The notes under the pieces are model-generated. The model worked only from the letters and a program-made list of their open reading frames with translations. It searched no databases and had not been told where the DNA came from. 64,000 nt of DNA from Parasponia andersonii (lineage: Eukaryota > Streptophyta > Magnoliopsida > Rosales > Cannabaceae): assembly GCA_002914805.1 (NCBI GenBank), contig JXTB01000006.1:2126519-2190518 (forward strand), in the 5' to 3' direction. Below, in pieces: positions 32,075 to 44,244 of the stretch. Both the position numbers and the translations under genes were made by a program. Position 1 is the first letter of the stretch; the number at the start of each line of letters is the position of its first letter.

Positions 32075-33369
32075 GGTTAATCACATCATTAGTCCCTAGC
32101 ATTTCTTTAGCTTGACATATTGTTCCTCAGTTTTTTTTTTGTGGCAAAAATGTCTTAAACCTTTTATTTTGTTTACACCTGTTACTTCTTTTGTATTTGA
32201 CATCTAAAAAAAATTGTTGTTTACATGTGAATCTCACATTAGCACAATAACAGGGGTATTGATGAGGAAAAAAAATTCCCAATAGATCTAATATTTTCCA
32301 GTTCCTACCAGGATTTTATTTTGGATTTTACAAAACATTCATACAGTAGGAACTTTCTTGGATTTTGATAGAATTTTCGCACTCATCCAAAGCAAGAATC
32401 GTCCTCTTTTGTGAGAGAAATTTTCCTCAAACTTATGATTCATATTATATAAGCAAGAATTTTTTATTCTCTTATCTGGCTCTTTTCGCTGGTGATGATG
32501 GTCTATGGGTATTCTTTGTCTTTTAGTTATTTAAAAAATTCTTTTTTACCTTCCAATAAAAGCCGTGTAGAATAGTAGTTACTGTACTATGGGTATTCTT
32601 TGGCATTTTGTAATATTTGAATTAATAGTACTCTTTAACTTGTATTGCTTTATTAATTTGTTGGACCAAATGATTCTGAAAATCAACCTCAACCCGAACA
32701 TCAAAAAGAGGTCCAGACCCAACGTAAAACTCCAAAACTAGACCATGATATTCCTTAGGAGCTGGGTATTTTGGAGTATGATACTTTGGTAAATTGACAG
32801 CTTGTTATTATGGTACTAATTACATCATAAACAATGTCATTTTAGGCTCTTTTTGAGATAGAAAAGTTCATTTTGGTTATTATAGAGATAGACAAAATTT
32901 TAGCACATGTACTTTTGGTATCAAACATTTTCCAAAGCTCATGATATGAGTAAAATGTTGATTTCTTATTTATATTGCCACTTTGTTTTACTCTTGTTAT
33001 GATGTTATTGTAGAATAAGATTGTTTTAAACCAACAGTGATTATACAAGAAAACATTGAGCTTACGTTTCTCTTCTTTGGAAGAAGCCATTTACTTCTCT
33101 TTTTTTTTTTTTTTTTTTTTTTCCTTTTCCCCAAAGAAAATAGCGTTGGTGGGAACTAGGTAATATTGGCACTATAGAGATTTTTTTTTCCAACATATAC
33201 CCTTACCATCGCAGTTATGTGAGACTCACATTATAACTTAATAGTTTTTTAGATATCAAACACAAAGATTAACAGATGCAAGCAAAATGAAAGATAAAAC
33301 ACCAAAAAAAATTGGGGACCAATATGCCAAACTAAGAAAACGTTAGAGAGCAATGATACCATTAATCCT
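32075..33369. mobile_element. 1.3-kb non-autonomous element with about 190-bp terminal inverted repeats
   Basis: The left arm (32075-32265) reads 'ggttaatcacatcattagtc', 'ttgacatattgttcctcag', 'ttgacatctaaaaaaa' and 'gtgaatctcacatta'. The right arm (33185-33369), read on the opposite strand, gives 'ggattaatggtatcattgct', 'ttggcatattggtccccaa', 'ttgatatctaaaaaac' and 'gtgagtctcacataa' in the same order. The interior is AT-rich, and I see no transposase; the frame at 32842-33090 (-) is not recognised. Long arms and size suggest a Mutator-like or foldback-type non-autonomous transposon. No target duplication is obvious. Confidence 0.7.
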
Positions 33370-35430
33370 TTTTGATTCTATATTAATTGCCACTTTCAAC
33401 AACTAAACTTCCACTTCATATTGAATTTGGTAGGGACAAGCAATTAATAAATAAATTATTAGAAAAAAGTTGCATAAATTTGATTAAAGAAAAAGACTTT
33501 TTAGTTAAATGGCCAAATTTTAGATCATGATTTGTAAAATGGCAGCTTTTTCAAATACAGTTGAAAAATAACCGAATTTTAAAAACTATTTTAAAATGAC
33601 CATTTTTCATGTTTTGCATATCAAAATATATTGATTTATTTTTTGAAAATTGATTTAATTTTTCTAAAATTGATTTACTTCTTCATTTATTATAGATACT
33701 AAATTGGGGTTACAAATGATGAGTTAGATCCAATAAGTGGTAGTGGTCTAATTTTTTGGGTCTCAACAATTTTACCTATAAAAACAAAAAAGAATTACAA
33801 AAATACGAACTCCATGATTTTTTTTCATATGATTTTATTAGAGAAATATCATTTTTAAAATATTTACTGATTATAAATTTTTAAAATTTGATTGCTGATT
33901 ACTAATTATCAATGGTAAATACATTGATTACTAGTTATAAGTTTTTGTAAACTAGTCCTTCGTTATTAATTATTATTTTAAAAAATGATATTTTTTAAAA
34001 TATTTTTAAAAGTAGTATTTTTTTTTTAATAAAATGCCATACCGGACCTAAAATAACACAGACTACCGTGTTTTTCATTTTTTTTTTAAATGCCGTAAAA
34101 GGCCCAATGTTCCTAAGGTATTTTTCAGAAAAATACCCACATTTTTTTCCCATTTTATCTCACTCAGATTCTACCCATAGTTGAATCTGACACCGAAGAC
34201 GAACCAATTGAAGCTTCGTAATCCTCCAAACTTATCGACGACGTGAACCCGAACCCATCTTTCCTAGTTTACTGACAACCATGAATTTACTCCACTCAGT
34301 TATGCTTCCAATTCCGATTCATTTTGGGTCACTCTCAAAAACATTAACAGTTGATAAAGAAAAGATAATGGTATCCCAATCTTCTCCATTAGACTTCTTG
34401 GAATCATAGTTGTGACCCTTGTTTTTGCCTGGACTAACCATTTGCAAAGAGAGATTGGCTCTCGTCTTTTAGGACAGAGATCTCATTTTTAACATATCTC
34501 TTCATTTTTTTTTTTATTTTTAAATTATGTTTTGTTTTGATTCATAGTTGTTTTTTTTTTTTTTTTGGTAATAAAAATTTGGTATTCTTAATCTACTTGC
34601 TTTCATGGTCGATGGATTTCGCTCAGTTCAACTTCTTATTATGTTCTTGGCTTTTGTTCAGTTTAGTTCAACTCAACTTCTTATTGTATTGTGTTGAGTT
34701 TGATATTTCTTCGTATTTCAGTATTTGGATGCCTTTGTAATGGTTAGAACTTATGATAACTTCTCAGTATTGATCTGTTTCCTAGAATATGGCATTTGGC
34801 TTTCCTAATTTTGTTTACACGAGAGGCAAAGGTTTGGTTGGATCTTTTATATTGTTCTTTCGTCTTCTGATAATCATTGAGACTTTCTTTTTGAATTAAT
34901 ATTCAAATTTAAACTCAAAAGCTCCAGTCCAAGCTTTATTCTTTTTTTTTTTTTTTTTAAATAATCACCCACTTAAAACTTTACATAGGCTTCAAATTGG
35001 CTATTTCAAAAAGAAAAAAAAAGGCGTCCTATTGCATATTACAGTAAATATGATGCGGGAATTGATAGTCATCTAATTGCTGGCATCCTATTTTTCTTCT
35101 CACATGTCTATATTTAGGGGCATTAAGCATAATTGTTATTTTTCATCCAAGTCTTCATATATTTAGTTCTAACTAATAGAAAAAATTTTAGTGAATTATT
35201 AAGAATTTAATATTTAACAATGTTTATAACTAGTATTCACTTGAGCATTGAGCATTATGTGCTTGTAAAGTATTCGATGATTTGTTTGCGAGAAATACTG
35301 ATTCTTGGAAGGCTATGTTTGTTTAGTATGTAAGTGTTAGGGATTTATTCCAGATAAAGAAGTTGTTTGATGAGATGTTTTAGCGACATAATGTCGCTTG
35401 GTAGGTAACTAGATGAGAAAGTTTCCAAGT
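33370..35430. other. AT-rich intergenic DNA
   Basis: No gene recognised. Contains several T-rich runs. The frame at 34537-34740 is Phe/Leu-rich and unsupported. Confidence 0.5.
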
Positions 35431-35439
35431 GAGGTTTCT

Positions 35440-38002
35440 CATTTCATGTTTTTAGTCAATTTTTTTAAATGTGGGGGTATTGCTTAATTTTTTAATAGCT
35501 ACCAATAATTAAATTATTATTCGGTTATAAAATTGATTATTAGTAACTAATACTAAGAACCAATAGTTGGTCTTTGTAACTATTCAAAAAATTAAAACTA
35601 GGAACCAATGAGTCTTGTCAATAGTAACCAACTAGTCTCTTGTGACTGTAGTAACTAAATAATAATAATCAAAGAAAAAAAAACCAATTATAGATAATAA
35701 CTAGTAGTCAAATTTGTTAGTAGTAAGTAGAGAAACCAGTATTCGAATTCAAAATAATAACCATAAACGAAATTACCAATTCAGTCTTATGACTGGTAAC
35801 TAAAAACCATAAATTAGTAACCAACAGTAATAATTTTTGAAATATTATACTTTTGCTTTCCAAAAATATCATTTAGCTACGACATTTTTCTTTTGCATTA
35901 TATTTTTGACATTATTTTTATTATTATCACCAATAACGAAATTAGTAATCAATAATCAAATTGGTAATCAATAACTAGATTAATTATTAGTAACCACCAA
36001 TCAGTCAACAATTTTCTGACTAGTCATTAATTTCAAAATTAGTAATTAAATTAGTTACTAGTTACTAACAATTAGTCGTCAGTCATTATAAGTAGTTACT
36101 AGCATGAAATCTAGTAGCTAGATTAGTAACTAATAATTAGCATCTTTACAACTTATTATTAAAAGTTATTTTTGTGGCTATAGTTTCCAGTTTAATGACT
36201 AGTGACCTCAATAGTTGGCCATAAGTTTGGATACTAGTAACTAATCATTAGTCTTGTAATTATAATTAGTCACTAATCTGAAAATTTATAACTAAATTAG
36301 TTACAAGTAATCATATTAGATATAGTTTAAAGTTACTCATCTAATTAGTAACCATTAATCATATTGATAACTAATAAGTAGTAACTAAATTAGATAGTGA
36401 CATCAAGGCTAATGGCCAATAACTAATGAGTAACTAGTCTAATATTAGTAATTGGTAACCAGTAATCAAACTAGCCTTACATAGAAATCACAAACTAGTA
36501 ACTAAATTTGTGTAACTAGTAGCAAGATTGATTATTAGTTCCATTATTTTGGATACAATTATTAAATAGTAATTGGTTACTGACTAGTCGTTAGTCTTCT
36601 AGTTACTGATAGATAGTATCCTAAGTAATTAAAGATTGAAGGAAAAAAAAAAAAGCAAGTATAACATTTTTTTGTTTCTTAAAGATTAAAGTGAAAAGAA
36701 AAAATAAAAGAAGTAGCCACCAAATTAGTAATTGATAATCAAATTGGTAACCAATATTTAAATTAGTTGTTAGTCGTCAACAACCAGTCAACAATCTTTT
36801 AACTAATCATTAGTTTTGAAACTAGTAATCAAATTAGTTATTAATTACTAACAATTAGTCGTTAGTCTTTATAAGTAGAATACTAGCATGAAACTTAGTA
36901 ACTAGATTAGTAACTAATCATTAGTATCTTTACAACTTATTATTTGAAGTTATTTTTGTGGTTATGGTTTCCAGTTTGATGAGTAATGACCTCATTAGTT
37001 GGCCACAAGTTTGGATACTAGTAACTAATCATTAGTCTTGTAATTGTAATCAGTCACTAGTCTGAAAATTTGTAATTAAATTAGTTACAGCCAACCGGAT
37101 TGGATATAGTTTAAAGTTACTCATCTAATTAGTAACCATTAATCATATTGATAACTAATAAGTAGTAACCAAATTAGATGGCGATATCAAAGCTAATATC
37201 CAATAACCAATGAGTAACCAGTCTAATATTGATAATTGGAAACCAATTATTAAATTGGCCTTACATGGAAATCACAAACTAATAACTAAATTTATGTAAC
37301 TAATAACAAGATCGATTATTAGTTCCATTATTTTAGATATAATTAGTAAATAGTAGCTGATTACCAGACTGGTTACTGACTAGTCATTAGTCTTCTAGTT
37401 ACTGATAGTTAGTATCCTAAGTAATTAAAGATTGAAGGGAAAAGAAAAAAGCAAGTATAACATTTTTTTTTTGTTTCTTAAAGACTAAAGTGAAAAGAAA
37501 AAATAAAAGAAATAGAGATACTAGTAACTAATCATTAGTCTTGTAATTGTAATCAATCACTGGTCTGAAAATTTGTAACTAAATTAGTTACAGATAACCG
37601 AATTGGATATAGTTTAAAATTACACATCTAATTAGTAACCATTAATCATATTGATAACTAATAAGTAGTAACCAAATTAGATAGTGACATCAAGGCTAAT
37701 AGTTAATAAACAATGAATAACCAGTCTGATATTGGTAACTGGTAATTAGTAATTGAATTGGCCTTTTATGGAAATTATAAACTAATAACTAAATTTGTGT
37801 AACTAGTAACAAGATTGATTATTAATTCCATTATTTTAGATACAATTAGTAAATAGTAACTGGTTATTGACTAGTCATTTATCTTCTAGTTACCGAATAA
37901 TTAGTATCCTAAGTAATTATAGATCGAAGGGAAAAGAAAAAAAAGCAAGTATAACATTTTTTTTTGTTTCTTAAAGACTAAAGTGAAAAGAAAAAGAAAA
38001 TA
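35440..38002. repeat. 2.5-kb degenerate repeat field with a higher-order tandem unit of about 790 bp
   Basis: The whole stretch is built from diverged versions of motifs such as 'actagtaactaatcattagt', 'aaattagtaaccaat' and 'taactagattagtaac', on average every 20-40 bp. Overlaid on this is a longer direct duplication. 'atactagtaactaatcatta' occurs at 36231, 37015 and 37518. 'agtatcctaagtaatta' occurs at 36615, 37411 and 37903. The higher-order unit is thus about 784-796 bp, with two full copies (about 35930-36715 and 36716-37511) and a third copy lacking its first 290 bp (37512-38001). Each copy ends with 'aaagtgaaaagaaaaa'. It is non-coding. Confidence 0.85.
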
Positions 38003-38574
38003 GCACTAATGCCAAGACATTGAGAATAATAGGACCTACCCCTATACTAATAAAAACTTTCTATCATTGATTACGCTTTTTTACTTTATAACTGGCTTTA
38101 AAACAAAGATGGCTTTATTTAACATATGCCACCGCGCTTTTACTCTTATTTTTTCAAAAATAACAATCTGATGCGGTATGAAAATTCATTATTCTCCAGT
38201 ACCGTATTTATGTAATTCTTCTTATTTGAAACGGTATAAACCGAATAAAAAAAAAAACCCGTTTTTTCCGTCATGCTCTTCTATCAGTGGAGCTGAACAA
38301 TGGGCCGAATTTTCTGTGAGTCAAGTCAAACAGAGTAAGCCCAATGAACGAGGACACATTAATTATGGGCCTAGTACGTCTGATACTGGCCCAGATAAAA
38401 AGGTCCAAAGACTCTTAGCCCCAGTCCCCAGATAACTCATATTTTAAAAAAATAAAAATAAATAAAAAATCAGAAAGAAGATACTGTTGCTCTGAATCGT
38501 ATTACAGTGGAAGATCTCAGAACATATAAACCCCTGACGTGAAAGCCAGATAAGAGAGCGGAAAGTGGAACTAC

Positions 38575-38584
38575 TATATATAAA
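38575..38584 (+). promoter_or_regulatory. TATA box of the Sel1-repeat gene
   Basis: 'tatatataaa' lies 106 bp before the ATG at 38690 and about 575 bp after the end of the repeat field. Position and sequence are as expected of a plant core promoter. Confidence 0.5.
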
Positions 38585-38689
38585 GTAGGAAAAGGAATTA
38601 TAATTATTGTTTTTTTAAAAAAAAATATTTTTGTGAATTTATATTATATAATCTATTATCTCTTTATCTTTCTCTCTGTTCTTAAACTT

Positions 38690-39615
38690 ATGGGAAAGTC
38701 ACTTCCATCTACGACCAGACTCCAAGAATTGACCAAGGTAGTCTCGTCGTCGGGAAAGCTCCAAAAGTCAAAGTTGGCAAAACCCATATCCCAAATCCGA
38801 ATTCCCTCGCCCGAACCGGTCAGATCGGAGCAGGACAAGTCGAGGAGGATGGAGAGCTCTGAGGGTCAGACTCAGCCTCAGCCTCAGCCGCTGTCGCTTG
38901 TGGTGGCCGACTGCGCCAAGCGTTGGTTTCGGGACACCCTTAAGGAGGCCAAGGCTGGCGATACCGCTATGCAGGTCTTGGTGGGCCAGATGTACTTCAA
39001 TGGCTATGGTGTTGCTAAAGACCCTCAAAAGGTAAGGTATTTTCTGGATAAGATTTGTTTTGATTACTGAGCCAAAGACCCATGTTTTGGTAACAATCCT
39101 AAACCCTAAGTTTAGTCCCAGTATTTGCATTAGGCACGAGAATTTGGAGAAGGGTGTACACGTGTTTTGTGTTTACTATTCATCCTTATTTGGAATATCT
39201 AGAGGTGAATTTACTATTTTGTTTACTTTTCTAGTTTAGAATTTGTTACGTGGAGCTCAAAAACTCGTTCTATTCATTCTGATTTGGCATGCACACTCTC
39301 TTTTGCACTCTTCTTGATTACAATCATGTTTATTTGCTTTTATCATTGATATTGTCCCTTTCAATGTCCTTGTTGTGATATTGTGATTCTGAAGATGTTC
39401 ATTACGTATTTGTAACTTGAAGGCACGTGTTTGGCTTGGTAGAGCCTCAAAAAGTCGAGCTTCGGCTTGGAATGTAGGGGATAAACGTCCAGGTATGCTC
39501 TCTTGTTGAGTCATTGTAGAGGGTCTTTGCTTGTTCTAATCTGCATATTTCTTTGTCATTAGGTTATCATGCAAGTGATTCAGATTCGGATGATCCAGAA
39601 GATGACCCAAAATAA
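38690..39615 (+). CDS. small Sel1-like (TPR-related) repeat protein, 3 exons
   Basis: Exons 38690-39031, 39423-39492 and 39563-39615 give a 154-residue protein; all junctions are GT..AG and in phase. The N-terminal half is basic and Ser/Pro-rich ('MGKSLPSTTRLQELTKVV', 'IRIPSPEPVR'), with a Gln/Pro stretch. The only recognisable domain is a Sel1-type helix pair at about residues 95-122, 'TAMQVLVGQMYFNGYGVAKD' then 'PQKARVWLGRAS', matching the A...L...Y..G.GV..D..KA..W pattern across the first splice site. The C-terminus is acidic ('SDSDSDDPEDDPK'). An in-frame ATG 57 bases upstream (38633) lies in AT-rich leader and is unlikely to be used. Sel1 repeats are protein-binding scaffolds; the specific role is unknown. 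Similar short proteins occur widely in land plants. Confidence 0.85.
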
Positions 39616-40308
39616 TGTCAAATAGACTTCGTACTGCATGCATTCTTTCCTCTCAGTAAGTTTTTTTGAGGGTATGGTTTCTGAAGCAAATTTTGTTACA
39701 GAAGACAGATGAATAGACTTCAAAATGAAAAGGACAGGAGCTGAATAGTTGAGTTTTTTTTTTCGGTTCTGTTATGCCAAGCACTTGTAATTTTGTACTG
39801 CTGTTTATCATTGAAATTAAATTCATGTTCAGACTTGGAATATCCTTTTCATATTTAGTAGCTGATTGTGTCACAAGAGTCTAATTTAGATTTTCAACAG
39901 GGATGATAGAGCTTTCTTTTCTTAGTTTTCTTAGTTTAGCTATGATGTTTTCACTTTTGTATAGACGCTCAAGACTCAGCAGAATGCACTATTTTCGTTT
40001 CTATGAAAATCTAGATTGCAAAATCCTTTTGACTCGTAAAAAAATGTATCTGTTGGTCTTCTTTTTTTCATTAATATGCCAATGACTGAATGATGTAAGT
40101 TACAGACATCATATGAATTGTCAACTAAAATACTATACTACAACAATCCTTGGGCATGATGGAATACAAGTAGTTAAAATATGACTTGTACACAAGTTTT
40201 TATCAATGTTTCTCGGTTAGTTTCAGACTCCTTATCGTATATGGCTGCCTTTGCTTCAGTTGATTCATATAACTGGAACACTGTTTTGTCTTAAAGAATG
40301 GAATGTTG

Positions 40309-42106
40309 TTATCTGCCTTCACGTTTGTCCTTCCTCCATTCCCATGGCTTCTCAGGATTTGAGGAAGCCCACAAGCCGACTCGCTTTGCTCGAGCCTCAT
40401 GTTCCCACTATCATGACCATACAGATTCAGACCAAGGATGTTTCAGAAAATGGGTGCGCAAGAATGAGAAACTAACAATATGGTACTCACTTTTGCAAGT
40501 TCTTGGCGTTGGTCATAGGCTGAGTAGTGCCAAGCAAACCCTTTCTTGAGCATTATTTCCTGGTTGAGAGGAAAATAGAAGAATAGTTCATAACGGAAAT
40601 TGGTACGGTGCAAGAACTAGGGTCAGCGTTGACAGACATAAATATGGTACCTGTACAAATTTACCATTAGAATAGATATCACCGACACAACGGCCATAAC
40701 GATCTTCGTCATAGACGAGGACTCTCAAACACTTGCCCTGAAGAAGCTTAGACAACTCCTCCTTTGCTTCTTTACCGTACGGCATTTTACTCTCCGGTGC
40801 ATCTATTCCCCTGTTTTCTTGCTCAATGTATCATCCACATCAACAGCTACTATGAGATTCAGCTAAACTAATTTTCAGTGGACAAAAGAAAATTACCTCA
40901 ATCGAATCCGATACTTTCGAGCGAGAATTTCCTCGTCGTTTTGAAGATTGATTACCCTGCATTGAAAAAGCCATGTTGAGGCTCATGTTCTGTAAAGTTA
41001 ATACAGGAAATGAATCCAATACTGATCAATTAAAAAGGAATTGTGTATGTCCTATACCGATATCCTGCATCAATTATTTGCTTGTGGAGTGCATCTGCCT
41101 TTGCATAATTTTTAGCAGCATGCGCTTTCGACCTTTGGACAGCAGCCGTTTTCACGTCTCTTGGAACACAAGCCGATTCCCTTGGGTCGGCTGTGCTGAC
41201 ATAAACTGTCACCGTATCCCCATCTGCGATTGCTTTCGCATCAACCTTGTTTCATCAAAACAGATGATCATGAGTAGTTTCAAAGCGGTATTTTCTTATT
41301 GACAAGAGGAATTCTTTTGTTTACCGGTAGTGTCCGCAATTCAAACTTTAATCCAGCAGGCACTGAAGTTGGGGCCCCAGCAGAAACTTCAACAAGGGTA
41401 TGAGGAAGAGGCAGACCATAGAAAGCCAATAAACCCTATAAAACCCATTACATGGAAATTTAATTTTTCTTATCAACGTCATTCATTTTAGTTTAACCTT
41501 AAAGAAATATAATTACTCAATATTTTGACAACATTGATGTCTCTTGATTATACCTCAACATCTGCCTTTTGGTGTCTCTTCAAGGTTTGGATGACCATCC
41601 TAGATGCTTCTTCGGGTGTTTTTGGAGGAGGTTTTGCTTCTCTCCATGCCTCCCCTAGTTTTCTATACCTTCATATGAAACTCTCAAACATTGTAAAAGA
41701 GAAGTTAACCTCAACTACTAACTATCCACCTTCATATTCAACATATAATTATATATATATATATATATATAGCTAGTAATTGTTCTAGAGAGCTTAGAAG
41801 TAGATCAGCCATTAGTGACATAGTTACCAGTTAGCCTGAGCCTTCTTGGAGGACACAACATGCATACTTAGTCCTTCCGGGACCTAAAACCGAGAGAAGT
41901 CCATTGAACTAAGATCACCATCAAAATTCTACTTACAATAAAAATAAAAATAAAAGCAAGGAAATTACCTGAGAAGTGTCCTCAAATTGGAAGATATCGT
42001 GCACGAGGGCGGAGACGCCGACGGTGGCGACGGACACACAGTGGGGCCCTGCAGTGGTGGCCGGCTCACAGCAGTGTGCATACAACAACCTTAGAACGTT
42101 TCCCAT
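40309..42106 (-). CDS. CAN: Ca2+-dependent staphylococcal-nuclease-like protein (CAN type), 9 exons
   Basis: Exons (minus strand) 42106-41969, 41883-41828, 41668-41554, 41435-41325, 41245-41058, 40956-40897, 40810-40651, 40559-40491 and 40407-40309 join in phase to 331 residues, close to Arabidopsis CAN1/CAN2. The N-terminus '[15 protein letters not shown]' has Gly2 for myristoylation and Cys12/Cys13 for palmitoylation, so plasma-membrane attachment is expected. Residues 1-140 are the plant-specific region ('[20 protein letters not shown]'). From 141 comes the thermonuclease (SNase) domain. Asp148/Asp150 in 'ADGDTV' are the likely Ca2+ ligands. '[12 protein letters not shown]' (from about 218) and '[11 protein letters not shown]' hold the catalytic Arg/Glu, and '[14 protein letters not shown]' (256-269) holds the second Arg. 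It ends '[13 protein letters not shown]'. The family cleaves single-stranded DNA and RNA in a Ca2+-dependent manner. An in-frame ATG 69 codons upstream (42313) would bury the lipidation signal and was not chosen. A (TA)n tract lies in intron 2. Confidence 0.95.
41750..41771. repeat. (TA)n microsatellite in intron 2 of the CAN gene
   Basis: Perfect TA run between exons 2 and 3 of the nuclease gene. Confidence 0.9.
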
Positions 42107-42670
42107 GTAGTACCTTGTTTGTTCTTGTCCCAATCTCAAGATTATTTGAGGCTCAGTTCTGAGGGACAGATTGTGGAAATCTAGGAGCGGGGAATGATTC
42201 GATCTATGTGGGGGAAGAATCGCTTTTGGGATTGAGGGGCGAGTAAGGAAGAGGAGGCAAACAAGGAATATAGGTGTAGCTAGGTACACACGTGGCTGCT
42301 GTTGATTTGTCATGGCCGTTTTTCCAGTTTAATTTACTGCGGTTGTGACTTTGTCTTCTATTCACGGTAAAGATCTAGTGTATGTGCTTCTTACTTTCTC
42401 AGCTGGTGCGGAGGTTAGAACTTGGAAGTCAACGGTTTGGAGCTTCCATTGTAAGATGAGTAAAAAGATCAAATTTAGGACGAACACGCACGCTATAGCC
42501 CGATAATAGCGCGTAGGAGCGTGGTTTAGATTTAGATACGCGAATTCTTCGCTACATGATAGATAAGAAAATGAAATAAACAAAAGAAAATTTGTTAAAA
42601 TAAACGAAGTATAGTAATAATATACGTAATCTAGAATAGTTTATGTTAGAAAAAATGAAAGAATCTTACG

Positions 42671-42701
<31 letters not shown>

Positions 42702-43938
42702 GTAATCTTACTTCAATTGATTTACTAGCTCAATCATCTGCTGAAGGAATTTTTAGTTTTGGCTTTTCAATTAATGAATTATCTATATTGAATTGTATAA
42801 TCTCTACGTGTCAAAGAAAAAGTAATCATGTAACCTCTAACTTTTTAATAATTTTTCAAATACATTGAAGTTTTATTTTCCAGATTTTAGCAAAAATGTT
42901 AAATAAATGCTAATTGGAACTGTTAAAATTTTTCCCTTTTTTTTTTAAGAAAAAAACTGTGGTCATATTTGTCTCAGCCCTCAACTTGTTCTAAAAAAAA
43001 ATGTGGCCATATTTGTCTCAGCTTTTCACCTTGCTTTTTCTCTAATTCTTGTTTGGTATTGCTCTCACCTTGTTTTTTTCCCTATGTACTTTGGTGTAGA
43101 GAAGAAAAGTAGTTTAACTTGAAATAACATTTTTACCCCTGTGTTATTATTGTTTAATGGTTTGTATGCAAAAATATTTTAGTAATTTAAGTATCTCATT
43201 AACTAATAAACTCCTTCCTTCCATTTTTTTTTTCTCTATTTTGGGGGAAATAAAAGTATCCTGTAGCCCACTCATTTTTTTCCACCTATTTTTCTCTTCT
43301 CTCTCCTTTCCTTCTTACAAAACAGCTACCTTTTTTTTTCCTTCAATTTTCTCTGAACTTTTTCCTCTTATCTTTTTCTTTCCTATCTATTTTCCCTCTT
43401 ATCAAACATATACTTAAAACTTTTTTTTTTAGGTGACTTTACAAGAAGTACATTTCTTTTCCCTAAAAATGCACTTTTATTTCCTCTAATAAATATCTCG
43501 GGGGTGTAATTATAATATACCACTTTTCAGCTGAAAAATAAGGGGAAAAAAAAAAGTAATGACCACTTGCCTCTTCTAATAAATATCAAGTCGTTGAATT
43601 AGATTCATAAAAGAAAAGGATTTAGAACAGGAAATATCCAGTATTGTTATAAGAAGATGAGAAAAACATCTCTTATTGATCGTTCGAAAATAAACCAAAA
43701 AAAAAAAAGAATAGAATTTAATCGCTAATCTATCATATTTATTATTTGGATAGGAAAAAAAAAAAAGAAAAGGTTCATGATAAATAAGAATAATTGGTAG
43801 TTTGTAAATTGTGTTAGTTTTAATTTTCACGTTGAATGTCTCTGTACTATGGGGTCAGTTTTGACTCAAACTTTCTAAAGTTCCCTTCTTGCTTATTGAA
43901 TTATGTCATCTGGGACATTATTAACAATATTCTTTTCT

Positions 43939-44116
43939 CATTTTCTTTTACATTCTTTTTGCCAGTTTACAACGTGTATTCCACTAAAATATTTCACATT
44001 TTAATAATAAACAAATCATATTAAATTCATTTTCTTTTACATTCTTTTTGCCAGTTTACAACGTGTATTCTACTAAAATATTTCACATTTTAATAATAAA
44101 CAAATCATATTAAATT
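43939..44116 (+). repeat. recent 89-bp tandem duplication
   Basis: The unit beginning 'cattttcttttacattcttt' at 43939 is repeated at 44028. The two 89-bp copies differ at about one base (ccac versus ctac), so the duplication is very young compared with other repeats here. Confidence 0.95.
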
Positions 44117-44213
44117 CTAATATCAACTAGTAAGACATGAGTGTAAGAAAAAGAGTGTTACTATTTATTCAATTATTATTATTTTTTATTTCTTAATTTG
44201 TTTGGAGGTCAAG

Positions 44214-44216
<3 letters not shown>

Positions 44217-44244
<28 letters not shown>
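44217..44244. repeat. (TA)n microsatellite
   Basis: Perfect TA run of about 14 units. Confidence 0.9.

Noticed and set aside
39257..40549. Several frames of 60-85 codons between the Sel1 and CAN genes
   Set aside because: They overlap introns, the Sel1 3' UTR or the last CAN exons in wrong frames or strand.
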